A DNA stretch of 64,000 bases from Sphaerosporella brunnea (Eukaryota; Ascomycota; Pezizomycetes; Pezizales; Pyronemataceae), in contig VXIS01000104.1 of the NCBI GenBank assembly GCA_008704415.1, positions 1 to 64,000 on the forward strand, read 5' to 3'. Each line of letters begins with the position of its first letter. Position 1 is the stretch's first letter. The translations under genes and the position numbers were made by a program. The notes under the pieces were generated by a model that ran no database searches, was not told the origin of the DNA, and saw nothing but the letters and a program-made list of their open reading frames with translations. Of this stretch, positions 45,102-55,649 are shown in pieces.

Positions 45102-45962
45102 ATGGCCCCCTTAACGGTTCTGCCTCCCACCAACCGCTTCTCCGAGTATACCGCTCCCTTTATCTTGCTTCTGTCCTGCCTCACCTCACTTCCGGGCACG
45201 TTGTGGGATATTCTCACCACTCGTCCTCGCGACATTTTCTTTCCCTCTCGTTGGCTCGATGCCTTGTTTGCCCGGGTTTGGGGAAGCAGCACTTTTACAG
45301 CCTTCTCCAATCTAGAGGAGAAGAGACGGTTAGTGTCAGAGGCTAGCGGTGTCGTCATTGAGCTTGGGCCAGGCTACGGTCTCTCGCTTGAAGACTACGA
45401 TAAAGAAGCCGTGAGGCATGTGTACTTGGTTGAGCCGAACCTAGACATGCATGAGGGGCTGAAGAAAAATATAGAGAAGTTCGGGTGGGCTGACAAGGCG
45501 ACGGTGGTTGGCTGTGGGATTGAGGATGAGAAGGGCCTTGAGGCGAGTGGTGTTCCGCAACAGGTGGACATGATTGTGGCCATTCAGGTAGGTAATGAAC
45601 GGATACATTTGAGAGCACCAGACTTATTCAGGCTCTAGGTTTTTTGTACTGTTCCTACGCCGGAGAGAGTACTTCCCCAGGTTTTCCAAAGGCTGAACCG
45701 GGGCGGACAATTGAGGATCTTTGAGCACATCTTGTCACACGACAGCGCGGCCAGGAGGGTGCAACAGATGTATGACTGGTTCTGGTGGTTTCCGCTGGGA
45801 GGGTGCTCTCTTTGCAGGCCGACAGACAAGTGGCTGGTTGACCCCGAGTATATGGGCTTTGGGAACCAAGAGGGCTGGGGTGAAGTCGATCTGAACAAGA
45901 TTGTGGGCGAGTCCAGGCATTCTTGTCTTCCATGTGTCTGGGGGGCCTTGACCAAGGCATGA
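45102..45962 (+). CDS. METTL7-like SAM-dependent methyltransferase
   Basis: Two exons: 45102-45587 and 45639-45962, giving 269 residues. The hydrophobic N-terminal segment APFILLLSCLTSLPGTLW (about 18-35) looks like a membrane anchor, as in METTL7/TMT1 proteins. Class I methyltransferase motifs follow: VVIELGPGYG (84-93, SAM-binding motif I), VYLVEPN (107-113), VDMIVAIQVFCTVPTPERVL (motif IV region, across the intron), LNRGGQLRIFEHI (motif post-IV), and WFPLGGCSLCR near the C-terminus as in METTL7. The human relatives methylate small thiols at the ER or lipid droplet surface; the substrate in fungi is not known. An in-frame ATG at 45060 would add 14 residues, but TATA position favours 45102. 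The 51-base intron is GTAGGT..CTCTAG. Confidence 0.85.
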
Positions 45963-46280
45963 AAATAGCGCTGCTGCGAAAAGTATGTAATGTGTTGCGT
46001 TGTTACGGCTTTTAATCTTCAAATTATACTGTGCATGAAACTTGCATCACCATCGACTGTGAGTGCATTTGTTTCCTCGCCGATGTTTCCGTGCTTGCAT
46101 GTGCTCGCACTCGCGATGCACGGACCACCCTAAAACTACCCCGCGCAGATCCACCCCCGCAGTTAGCGCGCAGCCTTGCCTTTGACCCCCCCCCCCGCAA
46201 GCTCTCCCCGTTCCATAAAACCCGCCTCACATCACCATCTTCCCACTCATTGAATTGGCCTACTCTTGTCACTCACTATC
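45963..46280. other. Short intergenic spacer
   Basis: About 320 bases between the methyltransferase stop and the DPP III start. It contains a C-run near 46187-46197; otherwise nothing recognised. Confidence 0.6.
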
Positions 46281-48650
46281 ATGTCACATTCCGGGTCTCC
46301 TCCGAGCCACCGTAAGTGCATAGTAACCCCAGGGTCCTCCTCTCGGCGCTGATGAGTTTTGGGCGATTTAGTGCTGGCGGACTCTCCCCCAACCATCTGC
46401 AAGCTCGTGATTGCTCCCCATTTCGCAGCGCTCACAGATGAGGAGAAACTCTACGCGCACCACATCTCACGCGCCTCTTTCCTCGGTACGCGTATCGTGC
46501 TGCGTCAGGTTTCCCCAGAGAGTGAGGGTATCTACGACCTGATCATTGCCACCTACGAGGCAGTCAAGGGTAACTGGAAAAAGCTCTCCGAGGAAACGGG
46601 AGTCAACGAGCAGAATGTCAGGTACTGGGTTGAGTATGCGGCGCAGTTCCTGGGAAACCTGGGGAACTACAAGGTTGGTTTCTCGTTGCTCAGGGATCGC
46701 TGGGGATGGGGCGATGCTGATATAATGTGTGTTTGCAGTCCTTTGGAGACCAGAAATTCGTACCCCGTATCCCGCGCGAGGAGCTGGAGGCCATCATGCG
46801 CTACGAGCCCGGCCTAAACCAGAGATTCAACATGGTCGCCGACGCCATGTATAGCTACCTCCCCGAGAGCATCGCTCTTCTTGGATACCCCGAGCAGGGC
46901 CATATCTCGCAGTACTACCCCGCATCTCCGACTATCACGAAGGAGGAGATCGCAAAGGTGCACGAAGCCACCGCGTCTGAATTCTCGCCTGAGAACACGC
47001 GGTTGGTTAAATCCGGCACAATGGGATCCAACGGGCAGTTGAAGGAGACGTATACCCTGCTCGTGGCTTCGGCGGAAAAGAACCACTCTGGCAAGACATT
47101 CGAGTTGGATGGAAAGCCCGCAATACTGCAGACAAGCGGCGATCATTCCAATGAAATGGAGAAGATTGTGAAGGAGTGTGATGCTGCAGTCGAAACCGCG
47201 CTCAACGAGACCCAGAAGAATATGTTTCAGGAGTACTCAAAGTCGTTCCAGACTGGCTCTATCGAGGCCCACAGACAGGCGCAGAAACACTGGGTGCAGG
47301 ACAAGGGCCCTAAGGTGGAGTGTAACATCGGCTTCATCGAGACTTACCGTGATCCGCACGGTGTTCGTGCCGAGTGGGAGGGATTCGTGGCGATGGTGAA
47401 CCAAGACCAAACTAAGAAATTTGGAGAGTTGGTTGCACGTGCCGGCGAATTTATCCCCCGTTTGCCGTGGGGTAAGGAATTCGAGAAGGATGCGTTCCTG
47501 AAGCCGGACTTCACCAGTTTGGAAGTGCTGAGCTTTTGCACCAGCGGAATTCCTGCGGGTGTATGTGTTTCTGCGATACATAGCAATATTGGGGCTAATC
47601 ATGGTTAGATCAACATTCCCAACTACGACGACATCCGTCAAACCTTCGGCTTCAAGAACGTCTCTCTCGGTAACATCTTGAGCGCTAAAGCCCCCAACGA
47701 ACCAATCACCTTCATCAAAGAGTCAGACCTAAAGTTGTACGAGTCTCTGAAGGGCGCTGCGTTTGAGGTTCAAGTTGGAATCCACGAACTCCTTGGCCAT
47801 GGCACTGGGAAACTGCTTCAAGAAGTCGAGAAGGGCAAGTTCAACTTTGACACACAGAACCCACCTGTCTCTCCAGTCACCGGCGAAGAGGTGAAGACCT
47901 GGTATGGAGTTGGCGAAACCTGGGGTGGTGTCTTTGGAAGCATTGCTGCAAGTTACGAAGAGTGCAGAGCCGAGTGCGTAGCCATGTATTTGGGCGGTGA
48001 AAAGGATCTGCTGAAGATCTTCGGGTTTGGGGATGACACTGAAAAGAAGGCCGACGATGGTGAGCTCCCTTTGGCACTAAAACGTGATATCGTATTTCCT
48101 GACATGAGAAGTTCTGTATGTCGAGTACCTGCAGATGGCAAGAGCGGGTCTCCTTGCTCTCGAGTAAGTCTTCCAAAACATACTATCTTGCTCAGTGCTG
48201 ATATTCGGCAGATTCTGGGACCCGCGATACAAGAAGTGGGGTCAAGGCCATATGCAGGCCCGCTTCTCCATCCTGCAGACCATGCTCCAAGCCGGAGAAT
48301 CCTTTATCAAGCTCGAATCCAGCGGCGGCAACCACGACGACCTCGTGATCTCCCTCAACCGCGACCAGATCCGCTCACATGGAATCCCTGCCATTGGAAA
48401 ATACCTGCAGAAGCTACACGTCTTCAAATCTACAGCCGATTTTGCCGCAGGCAAAAAGCTGTACGATGAGATTTGCACGGTCAACGAGGATATGGCTAAG
48501 TACAGGGAGGCGGTGATGCGGAAGAAGCTGCCGAGAAAGCAGTTTGTCCAGGCTAACACTGTACTGACTCCGGAGGGGAAGGTGGAGCTCAAGGAGTATG
48601 AGCCTACGCTCGAGGGACTCATCCAGAGTTACGTTGAGAGGGATGTGTAA
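46281..48650 (+). CDS. dpp3: Dipeptidyl peptidase III
   Basis: Six exons: 46281-46311, 46372-46673, 46739-47560, 47609-48059, 48112-48163 and 48212-48650, giving 698 residues, the family's normal size (about 700). The zinc site is complete: HELLGH at 444-449 and EECRAE at 502-507 (zinc ligands H444, H449 and E503; E445 catalytic). Substrate-cleft sequences are also visible ([46 protein letters not shown]). It is the M49 metallopeptidase that removes dipeptides from the N-terminus of short peptides, mainly in the cytosol; there is no signal peptide. The first exon has only ten codons plus one base, with a good start (CTATC ATG TCA). Introns are 48-65 bases and split codons in agreement with homologous sequence. 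Confidence 0.96.
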
Positions 48651-48754
48651 GTGCGCACTTAACTAGGGATACCACATAGCAACATCTTTTTTATTACTAT
48701 TATTGTTATTATTATTGTATTGCGGAATTAAAAAGCTGTTCATTCTAGCTAAAA

Positions 48755-49117
48755 TTATGATTTCGTGCCTTCATCCTGCCCTGACTGTACCCGGTATTCA
48801 TCTGAGATTTCTTGTAATGTATGGATGAGATTTCCAAGCGGAGATCTGTACCCGGCCGCCTCTTGGGGGCTCACCCGGATGCCCCTCTCTGAGGCCGGAG
48901 GCACGCTGTGGCGGTAGATCTCGCCTGGTCCCAGCGGGCGCGAAGGGGCCGGCGGCGGTAGTCGCGGGGGTGATACACACCATGGCCTACTACCATCTTG
49001 ACAGGTGTGATGAGGGGAGTCTGGGGAGGGGTGATCTGCGTCTTGAGGGGCTTTGGCGGGTTTGTACCAGGGCGTTAGAGGGTGCAGTGAGTCGTTGTTG
49101 GGGGAGTTGAAAGACAT
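48755..49117 (-). CDS. Possible small protein of 120 residues
   Basis: One open frame with an ATG in a favourable context (GCCAACA ATG TCT). It is Pro/Ser-rich and ends DEYRVQSGQDEGTKS. It has no signal peptide, membrane segment or known motif. It would converge with DPP III, whose stop is about 100 bases away. The C-terminal half (EIYRHSVPPASERGIRVSPQ, NLIHTLQEISDEYRVQ) looks more protein-like than chance frames, but support is only length and composition. Confidence 0.4.
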   Translation of the reverse strand: MSFNSPNNDSLHPLTPWYKPAKAPQDADHPSPDSPHHTCQDGSRPWCVSPPRLPPPAPSRPLGPGEIYRHSVPPASERGIRVSPQEAAGYRSPLGNLIHTLQEISDEYRVQSGQDEGTKS

Positions 49118-50199
49118 TGTTGGCGTTGTTGTTGTGAGGTGTTTGGGGGATTGGGGAGCGGAGGCGGGTGGATATATACAGTGGGAGTAGGAGAGAAGTT
49201 TTCGAGATGCATTTCATGGCGACTTGAAGGTGAAGGTGCAGACCTCGAAAATGAGTCGAGTGACATTGTGTGAATTACTGTATTTCCATTTAAGGCTTCT
49301 TGCAAAAAGACTGTAAGTTGGTGCTGTACCTAGTGTGAAGATATAAAGCTTTGGCTTGTTTAAAATTTAAGAATTATATTTCCGAGTTCATCGTTGGGAC
49401 TCGAGCAATCAGTGCCCAGTAGTCTGGCAATTTGAACGATTTAAGATGTGAGATACTATTTAGACGATAGTATCGGCCGGTGTAAATTTCCAACCGGACT
49501 TTTGTGCTAAGGAAGGAGATGTGCTACATCGCCTATGCAGTGTTCCGGAAGCTTGCAAAATTCTTTATGTGCGGGGTGGGGTGTAAAATATATAGGTATT
49601 TGGCAAACACCCTCCGTTTGAAGCTTTACTATTTAATTTTCTATGTTAACAATGGCCAGCTTAAGCTACTCCCGCAATAATTTCTATGTAAATGCCACTA
49701 GAACAGTTAAATTGATGCCGCCAGCCACTTTGCAGTTGTATTTCGCCTTCTATTGATGATATTTTCGACCCCAGAATCTTAAAGATGGTAGCAAAAATGT
49801 ATTTCAAGGTCATCAATGTTCAAATTTGTGGGGCTATTGTACTGCTTTAAGCCACTGGGCTGTCCCGTTATAATATCTTCCTTTTACAGGTCATGCGTCA
49901 ACAATAGTAGATATTCCTAGAAAGACTTCGTAGAAGAAAGTATTCACTTGAAGAACTGCATTTAACATGGGACCCTAAGCCATCCGTGCATTCATTCCCC
50001 AGCCTTGAAACGTTAGTTGCTCTTCCAAGAATAATCAAACTGTGCGGGCAATGCCTCAAACGCGTTCATGCCCAATTTCTCACTACTTAACACCCTAGAA
50101 CAGCCAGCCATGCACCTTATCTCCTTTCCCTATAAACAGCTACCACCATTCCCACAAACGTTCTTTGTTCCTTCTTTTCACTCTTCTTATTTGCGCACA
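49118..50199. other. A/T-rich intergenic region and promoter of the amidoligase gene
   Basis: No gene seen. From about 49300 to 50050 the sequence is clearly more A/T-rich than its surroundings and its frames are riddled with stops. The last 70 bases contain a TATAAA box. Confidence 0.6.
50131..50136 (+). promoter_or_regulatory. TATA box of the amidoligase gene
   Basis: TATAAA 64 bases before the ATG at 50200. It lies inside the upstream extension of the open frame, which therefore is unlikely to be translated, and supports the start at 50200. Confidence 0.55.
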
Positions 50200-51375
50200 A
50201 TGGACCGCTCCTCTGACTCCCAGATTCTTAGTCGCCATGATCTTACCTTCGGAATTGAGCTGGAAATCGTGTCTTCCGTCAACTTTCACGGCGTGGTGCA
50301 CAACCCGCCAGCCGAATATGTCCGGGAGGCAGCCCTCGAGATGCTCCGAGAAAAGGCCAACGTCATGGCCCAGCTGATCGACACCGCGGATGAAAACAAG
50401 GACTACGTCGACGATGAAGAGGAGGCTGACTATACTGTGTGGGGCGTGGCATTCGATCACTCGATTGCGTACGAGCCCTCCCACATCAAGGAGCAACACC
50501 GCCCCGAGCATCCCTACCTCGAAGTCCTAGGCCAAGGCCTTCTTTTTTCGAAGCCAGAGCGGTTCTTCACCTGCCACTCCGGGATCGAGATCATCTCTCC
50601 CGTGTTGAAGTTGATTGAGAAAAGGAAATGGCGACCCGAGGTGGAACGGGTGCTGGGGGCTGTCACTTGCGATGCTTTGAGGAGCACCGTCGTCCCCTCC
50701 GCTGGCTTCCACGTGCACATCGGCCTTGGGGACAAGCGGTTCAGCCTGCTCCAGGTCAAGAAGATCGCCGCCGTCTGTATCCTGGCGGAAAGGTTGATTG
50801 ATTGCTTCCACGCGCCGCACCGACGGAACGACGCCTCAATGATCCAGCCGATGATCGCTCGGGAGGTCTTCGCGGATAAGACCCGCGCCGAGATCTTCGA
50901 CATGCTCATCGGCGCTGAGGATTTGGAAGCGCTGCGGACTATAGTCTGCAAGGAGGAGGTCGCACTGGGAGAGTCTGGCTCCCTCTGCCCGACCTTCTCC
51001 CGGTACTATAAGGTCAATTTCCAGAACGTCGATGAGGACAGCGAGAAGGGAACTATTGAGTTCCGCCAGCATGCCGGCACCCTCGACCCGGTCGAAGTCA
51101 AGATGTGGGTGCAGTTCACTGGCCTGCTGGTGTATCATGCGGCCAATCTCAACATTCCCTGGCTGCGCAAGGTCTTGGTGGGATCAGCCACACGGACGCA
51201 CATGATCCTTCCGACGACTTTTATGAGAGCATTCATTAGGAACGAGGAGGTGGAGCGATATTACCTGGCGAAGCTTGGCATAGAGCTGGCCATGCCGCGG
51301 CGGGAACAGCACATGGAGCAGGTGCCGCCTACAGCACCTTCAGTGAACCAGAATGTTCCTCTTCGCTCGCGATGA
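50200..51375 (+). CDS. Putative amidoligase (Amidoligase_2 family)
   Basis: Single exon, 391 residues from the ATG at 50200 (CGCACA ATG GAC). Conserved blocks of the family are present in order: LTFGIELEIVSS (15-26), a short FSKPERFFTCHSGIEIISP (116-134), PSAGFHVHIGLG (166-177), YYKVNFQNV and GTIEFRQHAGTLDPVEV. The fold belongs to the glutamine synthetase/gamma-glutamylcysteine ligase group of ATP-dependent C-N ligases; the Glu-rich first block and the HxH and EFRQH blocks would bind metal and ATP. Fungi often have several such genes, but substrates are not known to me. The frame extends 44 codons upstream across a TATA box, so I use the inner start. No intron and no signal peptide. Downstream are T-rich 3' sequences. 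Confidence 0.85.
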   Translation: MDRSSDSQILSRHDLTFGIELEIVSSVNFHGVVHNPPAEYVREAALEMLREKANVMAQLIDTADENKDYVDDEEEADYTVWGVAFDHSIAYEPSHIKEQHRPEHPYLEVLGQGLLFSKPERFFTCHSGIEIISPVLKLIEKRKWRPEVERVLGAVTCDALRSTVVPSAGFHVHIGLGDKRFSLLQVKKIAAVCILAERLIDCFHAPHRRNDASMIQPMIAREVFADKTRAEIFDMLIGAEDLEALRTIVCKEEVALGESGSLCPTFSRYYKVNFQNVDEDSEKGTIEFRQHAGTLDPVEVKMWVQFTGLLVYHAANLNIPWLRKVLVGSATRTHMILPTTFMRAFIRNEEVERYYLAKLGIELAMPRREQHMEQVPPTAPSVNQNVPLRSR

Positions 51376-52143
51376 GCTTGTGTGATCCTCTACCTGCAGT
51401 TTTGTTGAGATACCCTCTTGCTGAAAAATATTTGGAGTTTCTTTTTTTTTTGTTTCGGCCGTTTTTGTTAATATACCTAGATATTTGTTTGGTAGGGAAC
51501 TTTCGTTAAGCCCTTTCTTTACGGGCTGCTATCGATTTTTTTTTTTTTGGCAATATTATATCTTTATGCTAAATTGGAAAGAACCTCGGAAAGCAAAGAC
51601 AAAGCGCCGTATAACACAACCCAAGCATTTCTCAGCTCAAAGAACATTCTCCCTAAAGTAACAACTCTCCAAAGTACTCGTGGGATGCCTAAAATAGCTC
51701 TCCTCCGTCTCCTCGGTCCACGCAGAGCTAGTCTCGGCTTTTCTAGATTTTGGCGACTTGTTATGCTTCAACCTAGTTGCGGTCACTGAATTATTAGGAG
51801 AAAACGCTCTGCTTCCTGGTCTGCTAGGCCGCGGCGTGCACTGGAGACTCGCCGTAGCTGGCAGAGGACCAAAACGGAGGATCAGTGAGTCGATGGCGGA
51901 GACGATGGATGTGGTGGGAGATAACTGGGAGGGATTTGTGGGCGCGGGTGGAGGAACCAGTCTGCCGCTTCTGGGTGCGGCCGAGAACCGCGGCGTGCGC
52001 GGAGCATGCGGTGGAAGATGGTCTTTGGTGGCGGCGCGGGTGGGGATCAGCCCACAAATTCATGCATAGCTCGAGGTGTCCGCGGTGGGCGCTCGGGAAT
52101 CGAGGGTTGCGCAGTCCGTGGGCTGAGCACGAATATGACCCTG
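51376..52143. other. Intergenic
   Basis: 3' side of the amidoligase with T-runs at 51442-51451 and 51537-51548; no gene recognised. Open frames at 51758-52157 are overlapping, purine-skewed and lack motifs. Confidence 0.5.
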
Positions 52144-52840
52144 CTATTGAAGCCTAGGCGGCGGTGGAAAATAGGGGAGTGCTGGGAGGGAACTTGGAGC
52201 TAAGGGGACCAGAATTCGTGGGGAGAGTGCTAGGCTGGGTAGTAGGGACGTGAGGTGAAGGCTGGGAGTATGTATTGGAGCTGGGCTCGAGGTTGGAGTT
52301 GGAAGCTTTGATAGTGAGCCGGATGTGCTTGGTGGGTTGTGATTTTGGGATGGAAACAACGGCATTGGAGTTGGTGGCCGGTTCAATCTTGCCGGTGGAA
52401 GGGGGACGGGGCGCATTGGTACCAGAGTCGCCGCAGCTGCAGGCAGCTTTCTGCTGGCCGAGACGCAGGCCGTTTGCACACTGTACTCGCCCGGTGAGCC
52501 AGCCAGCTCTAAAGCTTTTTGTCTGACTGCCCGTGTACGCTTTCTGCGCCCAAGAAAGTAGGCAATTCCTCCGATGATGAGGAGGCCTAGGAAGGCCAAC
52601 TGCTAGCCAGAGCTTTTTGCTTGGGCTGCCGTTCACGGACCCATTCCTTGATCACGGATGGATAGATGGCCAGTTGGCGGCGGCGGCAAAGCGAGTGATT
52701 GCATCCGCATCCTGGGCCGTCGAAAGACGGTTGTTGCTGAGCTATTCGGGGTCAGTGGATGTCTCTGATCAAATCCCGGTGGTCTACACACCTATCAAAG
52801 CCAGCAGAACGAGTGTAACTGAGACACATCTGGAGGGCAT
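52144..52840 (-). CDS. Tentative small type I membrane protein
   Basis: A possible three-exon gene. An ATG at 52840 starts MPSRCVSVTLVLLALI, a good signal peptide. GT/AG introns (about 52741-52791 and 52591-52647) would join it to a short Cys-containing ectodomain, then LAFLGLLIIGGIAYFLGRRK, a convincing membrane helix with a basic stop-transfer, and a Pro/Ser-rich tail to the stop at 52144. Each junction keeps frame, but the ectodomain is unusually short and other splice choices exist. The helix plus basic flank is the solid part; the model is a guess. Confidence 0.35.
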
Positions 52841-53558
52841 GGCGACCAGCGTTATGAAGTTGAAAAGCAGGACCAGCACTCATTGTTCAACGTGGCGCTG
52901 GAGGCGAGAGGGGGAGACCTGCAAAATATGGCACATCAATTCTCGGCATTGATCTAGAAACACACATTGCTCTCCAGATTGATCAAATGAGCAAGAGGCA
53001 GGAAATACCACTTCTACCAATGCCGATTAGTTCCGGTTGGAGCCAACATGTGGATCAGAAGCATAACCTTTGGCATACTTATTCAATGCGAAGGGTCCCG
53101 ATGTGGAAACAAAGTCCACGGAGTGCATTGGGCGGCTATCAGTAGTACATGGTCTGATATGGCACATTCGTCTGCGGATGCAGCCCATCAACAAGCATGA
53201 ACAACGCGCTTAATCTGAGCTTCCAGCCGCGGCCCGGTTTTCTTTGGAGTTCGGAATGTTTCCATAAGAGGCGAAGATATTGCCAATTTCCCACCAGTTT
53301 AGATAGATTCTTGTTTAGAGTTGAGTTATGTCGTGATGTTTGGTGATGGTGGCTGGAAAGAGTGATGCGGCTCATTGTCGTTTCCTAGGGTAAACCCTCC
53401 AACGCACAAACCAATTGTCACTGCGCTTTCCTGTTTTAGGCGAGACCCAGTGTCGCGGCCCACGAACCCCAGACAGCGTTTGACCTCAACGAAATTACGA
53501 CAGCAGCCACGACGCCCTCCCCGACGACAACCACCGACAACCCCGCCTCCTCGCCACG
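52841..53558. other. Intergenic region and RPL9 promoter
   Basis: No gene seen. It carries a CCTAGGGTAAACCCT palindrome near 53384, an ACCAATTG (CCAAT) near 53410 and a C-rich leader before the RPL9 start. Confidence 0.6.
53384..53398 (+). promoter_or_regulatory. Telobox-like inverted pair in the RPL9 promoter
   Basis: CCTAGGGTAAACCCT contains AGGGT and ACCCT as an inverted pair, about 165 bases before the RPL9 ATG. Similar ACCCTAA-type elements bound by Tbf1-like proteins occur in ribosomal protein promoters of several yeasts; the assignment here is by analogy. Confidence 0.35.
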
Positions 53559-54529
53559 ATGAAGTACATCCACAGCAGCGAGACTCTGACGATCCCCGAG
53601 GGCGGTGAGTTTCCCCGACTTTCCACAGCACGGCGTTTTTCGAAAGAGACGGAAGATACGGTCGCTACGAAGTTTGGTGGTGGTTAGATTGGAAGAATGG
53701 AGGGGGCGACGGGATAGTTCGGCGACTGGAGGAGCTGGGGATGAAGGGAAATTTTGGTTATGTTTAGTGCGGGATCTGGGTGCTGATAGAATCTCGAATT
53801 GCAGTCTCTGTCACCATCAAGTCTCGTATCGTCACTGTTACCGGACCCCGTGGCAAGCTCGTCAAGGACCTCAAGCACCTCGCGGTCTCTTTCGTCCCCA
53901 AGGGTCCCAATACTATTAACATCGAGCTGCACCATGGTGTTCGCAAGAACGTTGCCGCTCTGCGGACCGTCCGCTCTCTCATTGAGAACATGATCACCGG
54001 TGTCACCCGCGGATACAAGTACAAGATGCGCTACGTCTACGCCCATTTCCCCATCAACGTCAACATTGAGGAGAACAAGGAGACTGGCACCCCTCTCGTG
54101 GAGATCCGGTGAGTGACTCGGAGAAGAAAAGGAAGCTTGTGCATGAGCTTGGGCCTTCACATGTCGGATCGCCGCGGCGATTTCCCGGAGCTTGTGCACA
54201 AGCTTCCACAAGTTTGAGGAGCTGGGGGCTGACTTCGATATAGCAACTTCTTGGGTGAGAAGATCGTCCGCCGCGTCACCATGTTGCCCGGTGTCGATAT
54301 CGAGATGTCCACCAACGTCAAGGACGAGCTTGTCCTCTCCGGTAACTCCCTTGAGAACGTTTCCCAGTCTGCCGCCGATATCCAGCAGATCTGCCGAGTG
54401 CGGAACAAGGATATCCGAAAGGTTTGTCGGAGTGCTTTCCACCGTTGTCAATCGCAATACTAACTCGTCTTGCAGTTCTTGGACGGTCTGTACGTGTCTG
54501 AGCGCGGCAACATCCTCGAGGCGGCTTAA
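53559..54529 (+). CDS. rpl9: 60S ribosomal protein L9 (uL6)
   Basis: Four exons: 53559-53604, 53805-54108, 54244-54421 and 54476-54529, giving 193 residues. It starts [15 protein letters not shown]. The body [52 protein letters not shown] and the end [17 protein letters not shown] match eukaryotic L9 throughout. It sits near the GTPase-associated and sarcin-ricin side of the large subunit. Introns are 200, 135 and 54 bases; the first two are longer than the local norm, as often in ribosomal protein genes. The start is fixed by the conserved N-terminus. Confidence 0.98.
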
Positions 54530-55199
54530 ATGGGTTTTTTTTGTTCTGGTGTTGTCATTTCCTGGGGCTTAAAAATAAAAATCGGGAATCTCAAGCAAAA
54601 ACGAACCGGATCGTCGCTTTTCCGTTGGGAGTGATTTTGTGTCGGTGTTTGGGAGTCAACTGGGAATAGTTAGTCCTCTCCAAAGCATATATGATCATTA
54701 CCTATTAGATGGCTCTGGCATACTTGAATGAGGCATTCATTCCCGGTTTGCTTTTGTTTTGCCTCAGTCTTTCAGTGTGTATAGCGCAAAAGTTTGATCA
54801 ATTCGACAAGCAATTGCTGTGTGACACGGAGATTTCTTGTTGATATTGTGTGATCGATTGCATTTGTGTTTGTCATGTGGAAATGAGACGAATATCATCC
54901 TCGGCTGTGGAATCTCGAAGCATCGTTCCGTCCGAACAACGAACGTCCCCACGCATGTCACGTTTGAGCAACTGAAAGCGTTTGTCCTCGCACTTCAGAA
55001 ATCAGGATATTGATCACAGTCTCTCACTGCATCAATCACTAGCTCCAACCAATCGGGGGTGGTGATGCCATTACATACCAGCAGGAGCCTCATCCAGCAA
55101 CCGATTTCTTGGCACTTTGCACCGTCATTCAACGCCGTCGCCGCCCCCTCTCACCACAACCGTTCGTCAACCCGCGCACACACACACACAAACCACAAA
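54530..55199. other. Intergenic, including ESSS promoter
   Basis: No gene seen between RPL9 and the ESSS gene; both are on the plus strand. A CCAAT box lies at 55049. Confidence 0.6.
55049..55053 (+). promoter_or_regulatory. CCAAT box upstream of the complex I ESSS gene
   Basis: CCAATCGG in CTCCAACCAATCGGGGG, about 150 bases before the ATG. As with cytochrome c, this is a plausible HAP/CBC site at a nuclear respiratory gene. Confidence 0.5.
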
Positions 55200-55649
55200 A
55201 TGCACAGCCGCCACCTACTGCGCCCGACGCTGCGAGCGGTCCGCAGCAGCAGCAGCAGCACGACCACGACCACCACCACGACCGCAAAGCTGGGCCGCCG
55301 CCACGGGCACGGCCTGCACTACGATCCCCCGAGCGGCTGGCTCTTTGGACAGGACCCGGCCACGGCGCCCAAGGGCCGGGAGTCGTGGGAAAACATCATG
55401 TACTACGGGTTCTTTGGGAGCTTCTTTGTCGCTGGCGTCGCGTACGCCTACAAGCCGGATACCAAGTGAGTCCCCTCCCTCCCTCCCCCTCTCTCTCTCC
55501 CTTCCTCCTGCTGACGATATGGTAGCATCGAGACTTGGGCGCTTGAGGAGGCTCGCAGGAGGCTCGAGACTGAGGGCGCTGTACCTGACTCTACCACGCC
55601 TGTCAAGATCACGGAGCAGCTGAAGACTGTTAGCGGCAAGGACTGTTAG
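55200..55649 (+). CDS. NADH:ubiquinone oxidoreductase ESSS subunit (NDUFB11-like)
   Basis: Two exons: 55200-55465 and 55526-55649, giving 129 residues. The N-terminus MHSRHLLRPTLRAVRSSSSS is a typical mitochondrial presequence (Arg/Ser, no acidic residue) with a Thr run from an ACC tract. The ESSS domain is clear: LHYDPPSGWLFGQDP, one membrane helix MYYGFFGSFFVAGVAYAY (about 67-84), KPDTN, then IETWALEEARRRLETEGA. It is an accessory subunit of the membrane arm of complex I in the inner mitochondrial membrane. The 60-base intron splits the Asn codon (AA|C). The start was chosen by the presequence and the CACAAA ATG context; the frame continues upstream without a domain. Confidence 0.93.

Noticed and set aside
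55109..55623. 138- and 168-codon frames overlapping the ESSS gene
   Set aside because: Out-of-frame readings of the same DNA; only the ESSS frame carries the conserved domain.
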